This document shows positions 15,577 through 17,097 of a stretch of DNA of 17,097 bases, one piece after another. A program made the translations under genes and the position numbers. Below the pieces are notes generated by a model. The model worked only from the letters and a program-made list of their open reading frames with translations. It had not been told where the DNA came from and searched no databases. Numbering within the stretch: position 1 is the first letter of the stretch; each line of letters opens with the position of its first letter. The stretch comes from Porphyromonadaceae bacterium UBA7141 (GTDB lineage: Bacteria; Bacteroidota; Bacteroidia; Bacteroidales; Muribaculaceae): NCBI GenBank assembly GCA_002491945.1, contig DKWX01000002.1, forward strand, positions 10,546 to 27,642. The letters run 5' to 3'.

Positions 15577-15758
15577 AAGTAAGTGTTCAAATTTAATTTA
15601 CACAATATGCGGGGTTGCTTTCCAGTCGCTTCCGGGCGGTGTGAAGTAGAATATGACATATCCTACTTGCCGACTGGCCGGAGGCGGCAGAAAAGAAGCC
15701 GCGGATTGTATAAAAAGATACCCTTTCAATTACTATCGGTCAAATCTGAACACTCTTA
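15577..15758 (+). repeat. Palindromic interspersed repeat, copy B
   Basis: A ~182-bp copy in the same orientation as copy A, identical through its first 24 bp and very similar for the first ~110 bp. The central palindrome (AGTAGAATATG / CATATCCTACT) is unchanged. The right arm (CCGCGGATTGTATAAAAAGA ... ACTATCGGTCAAATCTGAAC) is closer to the copy at 1-60 than to copy A. No clear target-site duplication is visible. It ends 12 bp before the ruvC ATG, in its presumed leader. Confidence 0.88.
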
Positions 15759-15770
15759 TAAGAATCTCTT

Positions 15771-16355
15771 ATGAATCCACAGGTAAAAAAATATGAGCGT
15801 GTGATAATGGGCATCGACCCGGGCACGAATGTGATGGGCTATGGTGTGCTGGGGGTCAACGGCAAGAGTCCTGAAGTGGTGGTGATGGGAGTGATACAGC
15901 TCTCGAGGTTTGACAGCCATTATCTGCGTCTGCGCCGCATCTTCGAGCGGGTCACGTCGCTTGTCGACCAGTACCTCCCGGATGAGCTGGCTATCGAGGC
16001 TCCCTTCTTCGGTAAAAACGTGCAATCGATGCTGAAACTCGGCCGGGCCCAGGGTGTGGCCATGGCGGCCGTGCTGGCCCGCGACATTCCGATTGCCGAA
16101 TATGCTCCTCTATCCATCAAGCAGTCGGTGACGGGGCGTGGCTCGGCTTCGAAGGAGCAGGTAGCCACTATGCTGCAGCATATACTGCATATTCCGCAGG
16201 GCGACATGCCGGCGCTGCTCGATGCCACTGACGCTCTTGCGGCGGCCCTGACCCACTTCTATGAGAGCGACAAACCCGCACTGGCCAAGGGGCCTTCATC
16301 GTGGAAGCAGTTTCTTGCGGCGAATCCCGACCGTATCGCCCCCAGACGCAAGTGA
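15771..16355 (+). CDS. ruvC: Crossover junction endodeoxyribonuclease RuvC
   Basis: Holliday junction resolvase that cuts four-way DNA junctions with RuvAB during recombination and repair, in the cytoplasm. The protein has 194 residues, slightly long for the family. The RNase H-like fold and four acidic catalytic residues are visible: MGIDPGTN with D16, LAIEAPFFGKN with E76, and LLDATDALAAALTH with D151 and D154, matching E. coli D7, E66, D138 and D141. The start at 15771 gives a short lead (NPQVKKYERVI) before the catalytic strand; an internal ATG at residue 13 would leave too little before D16. It is the only plus-strand gene that is certain here and is unrelated to the minus-strand scavenging genes. 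It converges with the DUF4286 gene. Confidence 0.97.
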   Translation: MNPQVKKYERVIMGIDPGTNVMGYGVLGVNGKSPEVVVMGVIQLSRFDSHYLRLRRIFERVTSLVDQYLPDELAIEAPFFGKNVQSMLKLGRAQGVAMAAVLARDIPIAEYAPLSIKQSVTGRGSASKEQVATMLQHILHIPQGDMPALLDATDALAAALTHFYESDKPALAKGPSSWKQFLAANPDRIAPRRK

Positions 16356-16414
16356 TGTCTGACACGACATCAGGGGGCGGGACCACCACCGCCGGCCGGA
16401 ACCGGTCGGCGGTG
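16337..16414. terminator. Two hairpins between convergent ruvC and DUF4286 genes
   Basis: Hairpin 1: outer arms CGCCCCC (16337-16343) and GGGGGCG (16373-16379) with an inner perfect stem GATGTC (16354-16359) / GACATC (16366-16371). It overlaps the end of ruvC. Hairpin 2: CACCGCCGGCCGG (16387-16399) pairs with CCGGTCGGCGGTG (16402-16414), with one mismatch and an AA loop. Neither has a T-run, so termination in both directions is probable from position and stability but is not canonical. Confidence 0.5.
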
Positions 16415-16431
16415 TGTGATGCTGTCGGGTC

Positions 16432-16761
16432 TCAGAGAGCCACGTCCTGCAGGACAGTCGAGAAGCTAAGGGCCTGTTCCACTCCGAATTCGGCCGCATA
16501 CATTCCCAACACCGGCTGCAGGAACTCTCCTGCCCATTGATGGGCTTCAGGCAGGGAGGGATGTTCGGTCTGAAACGCGAAGTTGCATACATGACTGCTG
16601 AAGTCAGAATCACCGGGCACTTCGGCCACTACCGTCAACCGGGGATTACGTGCCGACGACCCTGCATTGACCAATGCGGGCAGAGCCTCGGATCGCATCC
16701 ATTTCAGGAAACGCTCCTCATTGTGGCGCTCCACAATAAAAGTTACATTATAGATGTACAT
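16432..16761 (-). CDS. DUF4286 family protein
   Basis: A small cytoplasmic protein of 109 residues with no signal peptide or membrane segment. The opening MYIYNVTFIVE and the pattern of W, P and aromatic residues (FLKWMRSEALPAL, HQWAGEFLQPVLGMYAAEFG) match the DUF4286 family, common in Bacteroidales and often near ruvC. Its biochemical function is unknown. The alternating beta/alpha look suggests a small ferredoxin-like fold, but that is a guess. It is convergent with ruvC with 76 bp between stop codons. No clear promoter was found upstream of 16761. Confidence 0.85.
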   Translation of the reverse strand: MYIYNVTFIVERHNEERFLKWMRSEALPALVNAGSSARNPRLTVVAEVPGDSDFSSHVCNFAFQTEHPSLPEAHQWAGEFLQPVLGMYAAEFGVEQALSFSTVLQDVAL

Positions 16762-16895
16762 CGCTGTATGGATTGTATTTCAGGCGGGTGCCAGATGTGT
16801 ATTTGATAACATCAGCATCACCGCAATGGTTGCGCGGGGAGCAATACATGAAAAAAACGGCATGTTTGTCACAAACACACCGCCAAAACAAAATT

Positions 16896-17012
16896 ATGAA
16901 AAACATTCAACGCTTATGCTGCCTTGCGGCAGCACCTTTCATTTATCCTATTGTTCTTTCTGATTGCTCCATGCGCTTCACAGCGGAGAAAACCTTTTTG
17001 GCATTGAGCTGA
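16896..17012 (+). CDS. Possible small peptide or gene remnant
   Basis: ATG at 16896 opens a 38-codon frame with a signal-peptide-like start (MKNIQRLCCLAAAPF..) preceded by an A-rich stretch (CAAAACAAAATT), as often seen before Bacteroidota start codons. It ends in TGA at 17010-17012, overlapping an ATG at 17012. The cysteine at residue 24 lies in LSDC, which is not a good lipobox because Asp is at -1. No family is recognised. It could be a pseudogene fragment of an exported protein. Weak. Confidence 0.2.
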   Translation: MKNIQRLCCLAAAPFIYPIVLSDCSMRFTAEKTFLALS

Positions 17013-17097
17013 TGAAGCTGAGATATCAACTTTTGCTATCAGCCCGTTACCATGAGTTATGGATGTCCAAATACTTTGAGCCTCTTGTCGGATTCGA
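17012..17097 (+). CDS. Possible 5' end of an unknown gene cut by the window edge
   Basis: ATG at 17012 overlaps the preceding stop (TGATG) and stays open to the last base, giving about 28 residues that start MKLRYQLLLSARYHELWMSK. The TGATG overlap would allow coupled translation with the small frame before it. No family can be recognised from so short a piece, and an 86-bp open frame is not strong evidence. Confidence 0.2.
   Translation, partial: MKLRYQLLLSARYHELWMSKYFEPLVGF

Larger units (their letters stand above)
15098..15770. other. 673-bp divergent intergenic region (deoC / ruvC)
   Basis: No real gene is supported. From left to right it holds repeat copy A (15121-15307), a 76-nt inverted repeat directly abutting it (15309-15384), a stretch without visible structure (15385-15488), the deoC promoter (15489-15520, minus), the ruvC promoter candidate (15537-15569, plus), and repeat copy B (15577-15758), which ends 12 bp before the ruvC start codon. 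The 63-64 residue frames inside the repeats are not considered genes. Confidence 0.75.
16762..17097. other. 336-bp right-edge region without a confident gene
   Basis: This is an upstream region of the DUF4286 gene that continues to the window edge. I see no tRNA, repeat-family copy or well-formed promoter. It contains a possible 38-codon frame (16896-17012) and a frame running off the edge (17012-17097). The content is weak; this could be the decayed remains of a gene or the true start of the next locus. Confidence 0.5.

Noticed and set aside
15121..15758. CRISPR array from the repeated blocks
   Set aside because: Only two long repeats (~185 bp) about 270 bp apart, internally palindromic, with no regular short repeat-spacer pattern and no cas genes.
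15127..15774. Two similar 63-64 residue open frames (15127-15321 and 15583-15774) inside repeat copies A and B
   Set aside because: The clear single-base differences between the two (Y/H, S/P, Q/R) all change the amino acid, the frames lose similarity after about 36 codons where the repeat arm diverges, and both lie inside a self-complementary element. They look like chance frames in a repeat.
16762..16895. tRNA or small structured RNA near the right edge
   Set aside because: No cloverleaf, CCA end or conserved T-arm could be found on either strand; only short chance stems.

Overview
The window looks like a chromosomal segment of a member of the Bacteroidota, most likely order Bacteroidales and possibly Muribaculaceae; the genus cannot be fixed from this sequence. 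Four things support this. The outer-membrane genes are of Bacteroidota type (CarboxypepD_reg-like TonB receptors, DUF5689/DUF6359 and choice-of-anchor J lipoproteins, DUF4286). Secreted proteins end in T9SS-like tails. Start codons have no obvious Shine-Dalgarno sequence. Several intergenic regions carry the Bacteroidota promoter pattern TTTG - about 20 nt - TAnnTTTG.

Layout. (1) Positions 1-60 are the truncated end of a palindromic interspersed repeat, followed by a minus-strand outer-membrane beta-barrel gene (77-2422) with its own promoter (2601-2632). This gene is visibly more AT-rich than the rest. (2) Positions 2423-3016 are AT-rich and intergenic. They hold the promoter, a 129-bp element with perfect 14-bp inverted ends, and a clear intrinsic terminator that closes the next gene set. 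(3) Positions 3017-12717 are five minus-strand genes that read as one operon: TonB-dependent receptor, choice-of-anchor J lipoprotein, DUF5689/DUF6359 lipoprotein, and two different endonuclease I family nucleases. (4) Upstream on the same strand are an exported endonuclease/exonuclease/phosphatase (EEP) family protein (13014-14084) and deoC (14219-15097). (5) A 673-bp divergent region (15098-15770) carries two copies of the palindromic repeat, an extra hairpin and two opposed promoter candidates, for deoC and ruvC. (6) ruvC (plus) and a DUF4286 gene (minus) converge over hairpins. The right edge holds only doubtful small reading frames.

Main idea (inference from content and order). Positions 2885-15120 look like a DNA- or nucleic-acid-scavenging locus built like a polysaccharide utilisation locus but without SusD. 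Secreted nucleases would cut DNA. OB-fold-like surface lipoproteins could hold fragments at a TonB-dependent transporter. A periplasmic or exported EEP enzyme could process them further. DeoC would feed deoxyribose 5-phosphate into central metabolism. No single gene proves this.

The second point of interest is the palindromic repeat family: at least four copies of a roughly 185-bp non-coding element with 20-bp inverted ends. Two copies sit between inferred promoters and the start codons of deoC and ruvC.
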